The notes under the pieces were generated by a model. It ran no database searches, was not told the DNA's origin, and saw nothing but the letters and a program-made list of their open reading frames with translations. The translations under genes and the position numbers were made by a program. A stretch of DNA of 64,000 bases from Baylisascaris procyonis. Lineage: Eukaryota; Nematoda; Chromadorea; Rhabditida; Ascarididae. Of this stretch, positions 13,141 to 24,100 are shown piece after piece (within the stretch, counting starts at the first letter, position 1; the number at the start of each line of letters is the position of its first letter). The stretch is taken from assembly GCA_037389465.1 (NCBI GenBank), contig JAZARR010000093.1, positions 1,364,001 to 1,428,000 of the forward strand, read 5' to 3'.

Positions 13141-13484
13141 TGCAACGATTTTGATCGTTAAGTAACTCGATCATGATGGTAGAGCAGCGGGATTACCCCA
13201 TTGTATATCGTGTACTATGTGTTGCTCTATTAATTATCGCTTTGATACTCTGAGATGGTATATAAGGGCTGTCTGTCATTGCCCAGTGTGACCATTATTG
13301 TCATTGTTGTTGTAAGCGTGCCTCGTCGTGTGGAGTTGAGGGTGCGAGTCGTGAGGATCGTCGTTGTTCGGTCGATTAAGGTGCTCGCGTGGCCGAGTAG
13401 GGCCGCTTCGATTTAATAAATTGTTTGTTTCTGACGGGTGTTCGACGAGAAACCGGGGGGCCCGAAGGAGGACCGGGCCTTACA
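13141..13484 (+). mobile_element. Probable solo LTR of an LTR retrotransposon
   Basis: A locally GC-rich block has the internal order of an LTR: TATATAAG at 13259-13266, a GC-rich R/U5-like section, AATAAA at 13415-13420 and an end at TTACA (13484). With a start at TGCAACG (13141) the element is 344 bp, runs TG...CA, and is bracketed by ATAA on both sides (13137-13140 and 13485-13488), a possible 4-bp target duplication. The left boundary sits in AT-rich sequence, so the duplication could be chance. No internal gag/pol or second LTR is seen within the window. An alternative reading is a host promoter with a TATA box, but no exon follows. Confidence 0.55.
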
Positions 13485-13704
13485 ATAACACACGCCGTCA
13501 TATATGTAGGAAGAATTCCAAACAAAACACCACCTTTAATTTCTTATCATAGAGTCAACCTGAACTTTGGCTCAGACTTATATGATAGGTTCTATACTCA
13601 GAAGTGATGGAATTTAAGCAACAGTTACTGCTGACTGAAAAAACTCGCAGCATTTCGGTCCACTAGAATATCTACTGTAAAGTTGCATTCTTAATCCACC
13701 CACG

Positions 13705-14052
13705 GTGACTGTTTTCAGTTGTCATCAAACAAACGATTATTTATTCGATGACAAGAAGGTGGACAAACAATTTGTGTTAGTGGCGAATTATGTTCGTTGT
13801 TATGGCTCAGATAAAATAATAACCATTGGGGAGCGATTATACTCAAGTGAAGCAAGACGCTCATTTACCCAATTTGTGACAAACAATCCCCATAAATATG
13901 AACTCATATTCTGGAATGCTGCAGACGTAACGATAAAGCACGTCTCAATGTCTTTCATTACCTATGTAATGACGCTCCCCCAGATAAGCAGTCATAGAGA
14001 ACAGCACGTTTCATTCCGTCTCATGCGACTATTTCTGAACCATGAAAGATAA
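13705..14052 (+). pseudogene. piggyBac-family transposase fragment
   Basis: The first two thirds of this 115-codon frame resemble the catalytic core of piggyBac/PGBD transposases. In order it shows ITIGERLYSSEARRSFTQFV (family pattern ITIDEQL-FRGRC-F-QY) and then NPHKYELIFWNAADVTIKH (family pattern KP-KYGIKFW-A-D--T-Y). The second catalytic Asp equivalent is present in NAADVT, while the usual Asp of TIDEQ is replaced by Gly, so it would be inactive. The rest of the roughly 500-600-residue transposase is missing on both sides, and the frame loses similarity after about residue 85. It lies 220 bp downstream of the probable LTR, in a repeat-rich gap between genes. A domesticated gene is unlikely because the fragment is isolated. 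Confidence 0.7.
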
Positions 14053-14101
14053 ACAACTTCAACTTCATACCGCTCCTAATTGTCTACTTAGAAGCGATAT
14101 G

Positions 14102-14159
14102 AAGTATATGCCCCAGAAAATTCTTAGGACTTTTCTGAGGCATATACTTTCTGGGGCAT
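14102..14159. repeat. Inverted repeat with a third inverted copy
   Basis: A 19-nt arm (14102-14120, beginning AAGTATATGCCCC) pairs with 14131-14149 with one mismatch around a 10-nt loop. Directly next to it, 14149-14159 is again the exact inverse of 14108-14118. It lies 50 bp past the piggyBac fragment and could be a remnant of a small DNA transposon end, though no TTAA duplication is evident. Confidence 0.85.
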
Positions 14160-17100
14160 CGAAAATTGCTGGTCTGGTAAGCAAATATTTTATATTCAAA
14201 ACTGAAAATATTACTTAAGTCAAGTTTCGAAATATAATCTTTAAAAAACAATATAAAACAAAATAAAACTCTTAGTTAAATGTAATTTTGAAAATTTCAA
14301 TGCATTATTATTGGAAGCCAAAATGATTCTCTAGAAATGCCTCAAACCTCAATTTCCACTAATCTATTGCTAATGAAGCACAGTGGAAAGGTTTAGTTTA
14401 GGTACTGAAAACAGAACATTATCACATAACAATTAGCATCAAAACCGCTGCAGAATGGTAAGAGTATTGATAAAAACAACTATGAAAAGTAAACGAATTG
14501 AAAGAGGCGTATAACGGGGTAAGAATACAGAGAAATTGTTGGTTCTTCTGTCGTCGCATTAATTCAAGTGAAACACTTCTCTTCCCCCCCCCCCCCCACA
14601 TCTCACAAAATCTCTTTGTGAACATTGACAAATTCCTTCAGGTTTCATTTAGCACTGTGCAAATAATTACATTGAATTTTATGAGTTAAAAGCACTCGGA
14701 AATATTGCCAATCTACCTAGGAAACTATTCTAAAAATGAGTATTACCTAAAAAAATATAATACGGACGAAATTTTCAAGTTGTTTGCAACAATAGCAATA
14801 AAGCGATGCCTAGAAGAAAGCATCGATAGAGTGCTGTAAGAGATGATAAAATGCAGCTTAAGAATGGCTAGAAATATTTAAAAATTGCACGCACATGTGT
14901 TAGCAAACTGCCTACACATGAACGTTGCTTTGCACACATTGCGGTGGCAATCATTCATCCTCTAATTGTTAGCACTCACGTTGACGTGATCTGATTAACA
15001 CAAAGTAGCCGGTTTTTTGTTACTTGCAATGAACGCGGCAATCACACCGCATGTACGATATAACAATGCGGAAACAGATCAATGTCGACAAGCCTATAGA
15101 GTTCCTTATCTCAGATATTGCAATCGTGATGACGCTATAATTAACAGAACCAAACACTCACTGTAGAATAGCGATGCACCTAGATAAATCGGATAAATCC
15201 AAATTGCCCGGGGAAAAGCGATAGATGCAAAAGGTTTTAGGTGAATCACAGCAAGCTGTTAGATAATATCAAGTATATGTTTTTCAAGATGATATATTCG
15301 CAATAGCTGATTATCGATGCCCATCTGCAAGCAAATTTCCATGAAAGAGATTTCATTCAGCAGATACAGACTGCAACTACTTTATAAGGTTTGAAAAATA
15401 AAAAAGCACTCTATCAACTTTAACACCCCCTTAAAAAGTTGTAAAACTGCTAGAAATCTCATTCGATAAGTATTCAGTCAACCGGCTGCAAACTGTACTA
15501 AAAAATCAAAAGAAAACGTTCATTAATCCATCTATAATAAGGCTGCATTAATATTGAAAATTTGTAAAAATTATCACTTCTTCTTTATTATGAATGCCTC
15601 TTGATGAAATTCTTCTTCCTCCTCCCCTCCCTCCCCCATCCGCTGCATTAAAAGGTTGAATATCCATAAGCCTCAGGATTTCAAAATAAATCACCATCAA
15701 CAATAGAAAACGGGAGCCCAATAAAATATACGAGGAAATGAGTAGACGTGCATAAAATTCAGCCGCAAAAAATAGAGACATTGATGCAAACAATCGTCAA
15801 TAACGCATTGAAAGAAGGAGGAACGGAATACGTGACATCTCAAAAGATCCATCTCAAGTACTATAAAACATGTTTGAGAATCAAGAGGATGTTACAAAGA
15901 TTGCAAAACAGGTTTCATTTGAAAGAGTGCTACAGGTATGATGAAAGCCAATGGAGAATAATCAATGTTTAATATCAAGTCTAATGAATGAATAAAAAAG
16001 CTGTGGCCAAGAGCTATGCTGCTTGCAATGAATCACTATAAAATCAGCAAACGATTCTGAAAAATTCTCGATGAAAAAGAAAAAGCAAAAGATATTCAAA
16101 TCGAAGAACTGAATCAACGTTTATGTTATCGGCTGTAAATTATCGATTATGCGTTCGAAAGTCTTTTGAAGTAGAAAGGAGCATCTGCCTTTTAGACCAA
16201 TAAAAGAGAAAGACAAACATGGACAAATGTGAAGCGTTAAGAAGAAACTTAAATGATGTTTATGAGACAGCAAGTAACGTGCCTTCCACACACCACATTT
16301 TTGCATACACCGCTGTCACTAAGCACGTTTTTTTTCACATTTCTCGTTTCAAACTGCTCGTTTTTGATTGACAGGTGAGCTTCTATGACCAAATCACTCA
16401 CTATTATTCAATTATTCCAAACGCAAAACACGCAGGAATTGATGTTTTCTATATATGGGATGCGGAGTAAACAAATAAATAAATGAATAAACAAATAAAT
16501 AAATAAATAAAGGATATAATAGCCCATAGAAAGGGCGTCAAGCACAAATGCAATAATTCGATCGTATGATGTTCAATTTTAGGAGGTAAAAACACAGTAC
16601 CACAATATTATATAATTCCCACTGACTCTATAAAATAACAACCATTAGTCAGCCGCAACATAAAACACTGCGCATTAAAAACCATTTCTTACGGTACTTA
16701 AATAGTGAAGTAAGATAAGCAAATTAAGGGAATACCAGACTTAGCCCCTCATTGTCTTCCTTGTTGCAAAAGTAAGACTGCGATTGATTTGTACAGTGGA
16801 TGAATGCTAACCCCGAATGAGCTAACAGGAGGGAAGAGACTTTTAAGGCTTCAACGATTCCTGTGCAAAACTTGTTTTTTCTCGGTATCCAGTTCTTCTC
16901 ATCCTGTATCCTCAAGGCCATTATGCAATGCACCTTTCCCCTCCCCTCCCTCTCTTCTATTCAATAGTTCTAGCTATTTTAATATTAAATTATATGAACT
17001 TAAGTTGGTTTCAGTCTGATTCAAGCATAGCGAAGCTGCAAATAAGCAAATATTCCCAACTATGCAGCCAGATATGGTCAAAAGCACAATTAAAACCAAC

Positions 17101-20100
17101 CGTCCAATGTGTGAATGACGGAAGAATGCGACTTGAGGATAGGGAACGGCCCCTACTTTCGAGAAATTGATTTCCAATAATGTCCATGCAAAAGCCAGAC
17201 ACACGTCTATACTTATTCAAACGGCGCAGATGTCACAACTATGAGAGAAATATCTACATGATTTATACAAATAACAATCGCCGGTGCTGATGCATACGTG
17301 AGCCTATTAGTCCGGATATTTGCATATCGTATTAGCATCCCCCGGATCGCACTGTTTTTAAATGCCCCGTTAAGTGAATTTACATATTTAATAAAATTTT
17401 GTTCGGCTACTGTTGAATTGACTGTCCAATCAGCAAAAAATTTGCATATTTCGCAAACGTTCAGCTGCCGTTCGTCGCTATTTTCGCTCGATTCCTATCA
17501 GTTCCAGTTCCTAATGAAATTGCTCATATTTAAATTCTAATAAAACAATTCACCCTTTGAATAGTAACACAATAATATTAAAAGTTAGTAAAACAGGTGA
17601 AATTGAGATGCGAAGTGAAATAAAATAATAACAAACATGTATTTGTACACCGAATGGACCGATAAACAAACAATTAAATAAAACAGAAATGATCAGAGAA
17701 TCGGTCATCGGCCATTCACCTGGAGAAAAGTTTTCTTCAATAAAAATTTGACACATTTTTCATTTCCACCTCTCCGCTCCTCCCCTCCCCACTTCATTTT
17801 TCAAATCTCATTTGTGAAGATATTTTCGCTCGAAATGAAACTTCCCCACTTGTATCGCCATCACAACTAACATTACTTTCATAAAGCAAATTGCATAAGT
17901 GAAATAATAAAACCACAAATCTCTGTTATCAGCTTAACATCACAAAATAACAGTGAATGACTGAAAGAGGGGAATTCCCGTACTGAAAATTTCATAGTGC
18001 ATCAGACAGCCGTACAAACCGATAAAAAAACACTCGTTGATGGAAGTGCAAGGAAACGGACTCGAAGTGAAATCGAGACACGATTTATTGAGTTCGACGA
18101 GAGGAATGCTTTTCGGTCCGTCAATGAGTGTCGATGACAGATACACTCTTTGAAGATTCCAGACCACCTCCTGAGGTTCCGCACTAGAATGAATTTTTTT
18201 GTAATAATCATTATTCATGGAAACGCCTCAAGGAAGAGAGAGAGAGAGATTCTATTATGCGTAAAAGGTAGAACAAATAACTTAAAGATAAAACCAAATG
18301 TATAAAGAGAATAGTGAACAAATTTACTCTAGGCTCTCGAAGCAAAACAAACAAATACAGTATTTTCCTAAACAGAAGACCTTTATCGAACAGCAGACAA
18401 GACAATGAGTGCCTTGAATTAGAAGTCTTTCAATAAAACATACAAATTTCGGCAATTCTTCGATATAAAAACAACCGGAGGCGATCATGCCAAATAAGCT
18501 GGCGCGATGTGTGCTTCTTAGTTCCGCCAGAACAACCAACTAGCTGTATGGATTGCCAGCAATCTATAAATAATATACAAAAAAGCACATAAATTTAAAC
18601 TGATCGTAACGCTCATATAAATCTGCACCAAAAAATTCGTCTTTTTGACAGCTGGTCTCTGAAAAAACGAAAACTGGCAGATGCAGAGACGTGAAAACTT
18701 TTTCGAATATTTAGATATCCATAAGCCCATTCAAAGTTGATGAAGTGACATAAATGAAGGATACAGGAGGCCATCAGGTGATACACAATACGATTATTAA
18801 GTTTCCCTACGATGCATAAAAGCTTCAAGTGGTCCCCTCTTCGAGTTTAGATTGTCGGATTGACAGACACATACCAACACACCGACGTACGCATAGGCAT
18901 TAGGGTGGTATAACAAGTTTGGCACATGTAAACCTTTAAAAGAGCATGTGATGAACTGTTAAAAAATCCAGCAAGACTTGAATTCTCTTCCCCGGTGAAT
19001 TTGAAGGGTATCTACGGGATATGCGAACAATTGCAATTACTGGTCTTATCGCGAATTTATATCTGGGGGGCTGACATGATAGTAGATAATATTATAGAGG
19101 ATGTGAAATGAACAGGTAAATAAAAAACAAACAGATATAAATACACCGAGAGTGAGATTGAATATACTGGTAGGAGGCTTCTAGTGGCACACTTCCGGCA
19201 AAGTGAACTCAATGGTTACTTATTTCAAAAACTATCCACTGCCTTTTTTAAGATTGCTCAAGTGCCATTGTATGTGGAATAGGATTTAAATGTCTTCATT
19301 ACAGCAGGTAACAACAAATTAGGAAAACAATTCAATCGAAATTTTTATTCCTACGAAAAGAAAAAATCTGTTACGATTTTTGTTAGTATTTTAGACTCGG
19401 AAATATATCTATTGTTGATAAAACGCAGCTATAGGTCAAGCATTTAATTTTCTATTGTATTGATTGCAGCATTGAAGTACTTTTGGGACTTCATCGACTA
19501 TAACTTACAAAGGTTTATTCGAATAATGCAAACTAGGAGGCGTCTTGCAATGCTTCGCAATCGAAGTTTTTAAGCAATGCAAGAAGGATGTTTATAGAAT
19601 TTGCGATTTCGGTCAACTATGCACGATATGATCAGTCAAAATCAACTGGTTATAAATCACATAGACATAGAAGAGAAGAGAGGGATGAAAGCAGGAAATA
19701 CATCGAACAACGAGTACTCGAACCTGCGAGCTTCTGCTGTTTGGATGAATGCATTACCAGTTATGTAACGACGCACGTTAGCATTCAACATACGACAAGA
19801 ACACAAACTCAAGGTAACGGTTTCATATTACTTGATTCCTCAAAACCTTCAAAGCATTCAAGTCGCGATATTTAGCGAGTGAAACTTGATATTTTCAATA
19901 GTAATGTTTAATTATTTCAAGAGCTCATTTAGAGAGTATGGGATAGAGACGCATTTCTTTCGGTATTAATACTCACCTTTCCAGCATGTTTCACCACCAA
20001 TTTTTTGGATGCAGGGAAGAAGACAGGCGAGGACTTGGATAAATCGCGGGGTGAAACTGGATTGTCGGGAACTGGGGAATTAAGCATAATCGTGCCTACT

Positions 20101-21070
20101 TATCTGGCCTCTCCATCCCTCCCCCCAACCCCCTCCACCCTCATCCCCATTTCCACCCTGGCCATTTTCACTCCGAGCCACAAGTATGTCTGTCAATTGC
20201 GAGAGTAACTCGTCTGTAATATCCCGGGTAACTTGCGTCTCCCATCATTCCCCACCTTGCTGGGATGTTTCAAGTGGGCAGATGCGCATTGGTACTTGCA
20301 TAACTAAAAAACGATCACCTCCAAATGCTTCAAATCTTAAAAGTTCATCTGTACTAAGAAGTGAAATTCTGAAACTTCATGAGGCGAATATACACGCGCA
20401 ATAAATTTAAATGCCAATAATTAACCGGTCCCCTGCATAAGGCATTCCTCACTTTTAAACAGTCAAGCACTATTGCTTACTAAAACCTGTTTACTAGGTA
20501 TGAGCTTAGTTGTTTATTCGGTGTTCCCCCTATTTGCTCGTTTACCCACATAGTTTGTAGATCGTAGCAGTAGTGGCATTTCATGATGGAAACGACAGTG
20601 AAGAATTTCAACAATGCAGTTTGTTTGGAAAGCAGAAAAAATACAAAAAACACCGTCAAAATATTCTATTGTGTAACAGCAACATTTATGCAAACCACAA
20701 AAGTGTACGAATAACGAATTAATATAGGAAACAATAATGAATATATGTTGCACTTACCACTGTATTATATAAATCTGAGTGAAAACCTCTTTCCCCCATA
20801 AGAAATATCGAAAAAACTCCATTCCTCGAACCCCTCGCAGGGAACGAGCATGTAAGAGAAGTTGATTTTCTTTTATCGCCGTTATTTGCTTTTATTTTGC
20901 AACAAAAAGACACAAAATATGTGTCTACGATGTCAGACAGAAAAAAGGAACACAATGACGCCATGACAAATGCGCCGTAGATTACGCCGCTGGCAATAGG
21001 CTACCGAAAAATGTGCCTAATCGCTGTTGTGACACTAAATCACTTGTTTTTGCCATGGATAAATTGCGTC
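14160..21070. other. Intergenic region between repeats and EDRF1, no recognised gene
   Basis: No coding exon is recognised. The region contains pyrimidine-rich runs on the plus strand (a run of 13 C at about 14585, and C/T tracts near 15610, 16940, 17775 and 20110) and an AAAT-type array at 16471-16513. A plus-strand frame at 15748-15972 and another at 19588-19875 are charged but match nothing known. The EDRF1 promoter should lie near the right end; I see no convincing TATA element there. Confidence 0.5.
16471..16513. repeat. (AAAT)n microsatellite, imperfect
   Basis: An array of AAAT, GAAT and ACAA variants similar to the one at 8.7 kb. It carries no coding signal and is not associated with a recognisable element. 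Confidence 0.9.
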
Positions 21071-21109
21071 ATGCTGCTGTTGCTTGTTGCGCCATTTGCT
21101 GGTTTCACG

Positions 21110-21154
21110 ATGAATGGAGAGAAAAACGCTTTTGTTTTTGGTGGAGACGAGCTG
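21110..21154 (+). CDS. EDRF1: Probable first coding exon of EDRF1
   Basis: This short stretch reads MNGEKNAFVFGGDEL and ends at a GTAAAT donor. The NAFVFGGDEL part resembles the short conserved block near the N-terminus of vertebrate EDRF1 (SALFLGGNEV type), which there lies just before the SSAP block that opens the 24912 exon. An upstream ATG in the same frame at 21071 would add a hydrophobic leader; I prefer 21110 because the family is not secreted. The exon ends in phase 0 and the next identified exon needs phase 1, so a small exon within 21155-24911 remains unfound. Confidence 0.55.
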
Positions 21155-24100
21155 GTAAATAAACGAACGAAAGTCAACGCACTGAAGGATAACCTCTCTA
21201 AAACCTCTTTTTATTGTTGATATCGTGCTACTACATCACTGCCTTAATCCATTCGAAGAACCCAAGACCTTAAGTATCCCCTAATATGATGGCCTATCAT
21301 GGGAGTATATTTTGGGAGGAGGGGATCCTGGGATGAGAATTTCCGATTTAAAAATAAATGAAGATTCGGAGATCAGCAATTCTCAAAACAGAATTTGATG
21401 TAAGAAGTTTGGCAAGCTTGTTTGACATTTCAGTTTTGATAAACATTTCGAATGAGAACACCGTTATATGCGATAGCGTCAACAGATATAACACCATTCA
21501 TAGTTACAATGTTGTGGCTGCAAACAAGACAACTTTCGACTCTATTATTCAAGAAGGAAGATTCTAGAATAAATCCATCCCGAAAAGTCATATTCTCGAG
21601 GAAGCATTTTCACCTTTAATGATCACTAATGCTATCTGTAACTTGCAAAGTCATCTTATAAGTACTGCATTCGTGCAATGAATGGTTTCGATGCAGAGAA
21701 TGATTCAAAATATTTCTACATGGGTGATTTAACGTCCCATCTCGGAAGCTCCATCGGCCCGTCCAAAAAAATCATTTTCCACGGCCACTGATTCCGTCCC
21801 TGGAGCAGTTCAATGGCTGTTTTTTTTTTTTTTTTTTGCTTTTTGTTGAGGTATTTGATGTTTGTTGATGCTTGTTGAGAGTGTCGAAGTCTTGTTGATG
21901 TGTTTAAATGTGGCGGAGTTTTGTGTTGATGCGTTTAGATGTAAAATTTATCCAGAATGATTTTTTTTTTTCCGCTTAACTAGCAGGTTTTGCAATTCGG
22001 CACCTTTACTTCTCCCACTACCTCCGCACCTTCTTCCCTTTCTCTTCCCTTTGGTTGCCTGCAGTAGTCAAATTCATAGGCATCACATTTCATGTCACCT
22101 CGGTGCATCTGTCACATCAAGAAACGGTTTCTATGCAGAAATTATCGAAGCAATCCCTGATTACTCATCGTGGCAGTCAATTCTGATTTCTTCGATCTGC
22201 TGTCAAAATTCGGGATTGTAGCTGAAGATGAAATTGTTGGGTGATACTTTTTCTGCAAATATTTGTTAATGATAACTTCTACTCGCTAAGATTTTCATTC
22301 TTCCTGCAAGCATATATATTGGCAGTGTTAAGCTAACGTAAGGTCCGCCAGAGGGTATGTTGTGCCAACTTTAGCAGTGATACACCGATGAAGTAGTCGA
22401 TGCTCGCCGTTTACTAATTTAAAAAATTTAACAGATCGAGACTCTAGCCGCATTCCTGATGGCGTAGTGGGAAGTGGCGCGAGCAGTAAATAGTCGTGAA
22501 CTGTTGTTGGTCGTCATCATTTGACGGAGGGTCGAATCCCATCGGATATCACTGTGTGGACGGGATAAAGCTTTGCGAAGTGGGAGATATTTATGTGTTA
22601 TGTGTGGTCGCCTTAAATGTTCACAATATATACATATTGGTTGTTCATGTTACAATTTGTATGAACAATGAGACCATCTCTGCACGAAACCTCAAACAGT
22701 CACATGTTTAATCAAGCGTTCAACTTATCAAGCTTGTTTTACAATATTATAAAGCCTGTTCACCTACAATTGGCCTATAGATCTTCAGCTTATTGGCAAA
22801 TAATTCACACCTTCGTAACAATCAATTGGAAACATCAGTGTATACAAAAAAACAAAGGGTCATATACCATTACCCTTTGGAAAGTCATTAATGTTCCAGG
22901 CAACTCACCTTTACCTAGATTTCCTCCACATTGCTTTAATCTGCCCATATGAAGTCCCGATAGGTACAGCAGAAATGTGATGCTTATGCTGATCAGGGGA
23001 ATTAATGGAAGCGCTATGAGTTTTCCTAGTCAAAGAGAAAGTGCTGTTCATGTTGTGGGGAGTTAGTTCCAATTTTTGGTTATAAGGCAACCAAAGCATC
23101 ACCTCAAGAGGCAGTATGCCCCAACACCATTCTCTGTTTACTTACATTATGCTACAGCACCATTTTTTCTCGAAATTTACATTGTTGACCTCCCAGTTGC
23201 TCCTTCTAGATAGTGCGGCATCGAGAGTAAAAGAGCGTGGCAGATATCAAAGCGGCTTCATATGCGAAAATGTGCAAGAACAACATTTGAGACGAAGGAA
23301 TGAGCCGGGCTGCAATGAGAAAATTGAATAAGCCAGCTGGAAAAACTCGGTGGTGCACACGGCAACTCTCATTCACTTTAGTCCATCGTTCAAGCTAGGC
23401 TTGGTCACATTTTTGCATTCGTCATCATTGCTATATTTCCTGATCCCTCCGCTGTTCTTCTAAATCACTACCGTTACGGTTCGGATTGAACGCCACTAAT
23501 AGTGAAAAGATGCAAAATCGCCCATAACATTCTCGATCAGTGTGCCAAGTTTCTCAAATGAAGGTCTCTAGTGACAGTTATTTTGATCTTCATAAGAGTG
23601 CAGTTTTTCTCGACTTTTGTTTATTCTTGTCTCTTGTTGTCTGTTTTCCCACTTTTGAAGGCTGTTTTTTAATTCGCTTTGCCACATAGCAACCACCATC
23701 GTTGTTTGCAGTATTCGAAAACGTCCACGGAAAAAGCGGCCTTGGCGCTGCAAGTCATCCATGTTTCATGTGTAACAAAAATGCGGCATTCAATGTAAAA
23801 ACTCTTTCCGAGACGAATCTCTGGAGAAACAATTTTTTAATTTCTCAGAGGCGCTGTAAGAAAACAGCGTGCTGTCATTGCACATGAATTGCCCTTAGAT
23901 CTTTTTAAAATTGCGTTATAGGTGCTAAGATGAACGTCGTTCAAGGGATCTTGGTTAAATCCAATTCCTTTTTCTAATGCAATCTACAGGATCGCATTTA
24001 TTCAACCCTCTGAATGTGGCTGTAATTTTTCCGAATGGTAAATGTATTCCATATTGTTTGCAGTCTCATATTTTGCCCCATTAAAAGCTCGATTGCAACG

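Noticed and set aside
13259..13266. TATATAAG as a host core promoter
   Set aside because: No exon follows and the AATAAA 150 bp downstream with a TTACA end fits an LTR better, though not conclusively.
21071..21109. Hydrophobic leader upstream of the EDRF1 first exon as a signal peptide
   Set aside because: EDRF1 proteins are not known to be secreted, and a second ATG immediately before the conserved block is a better start.
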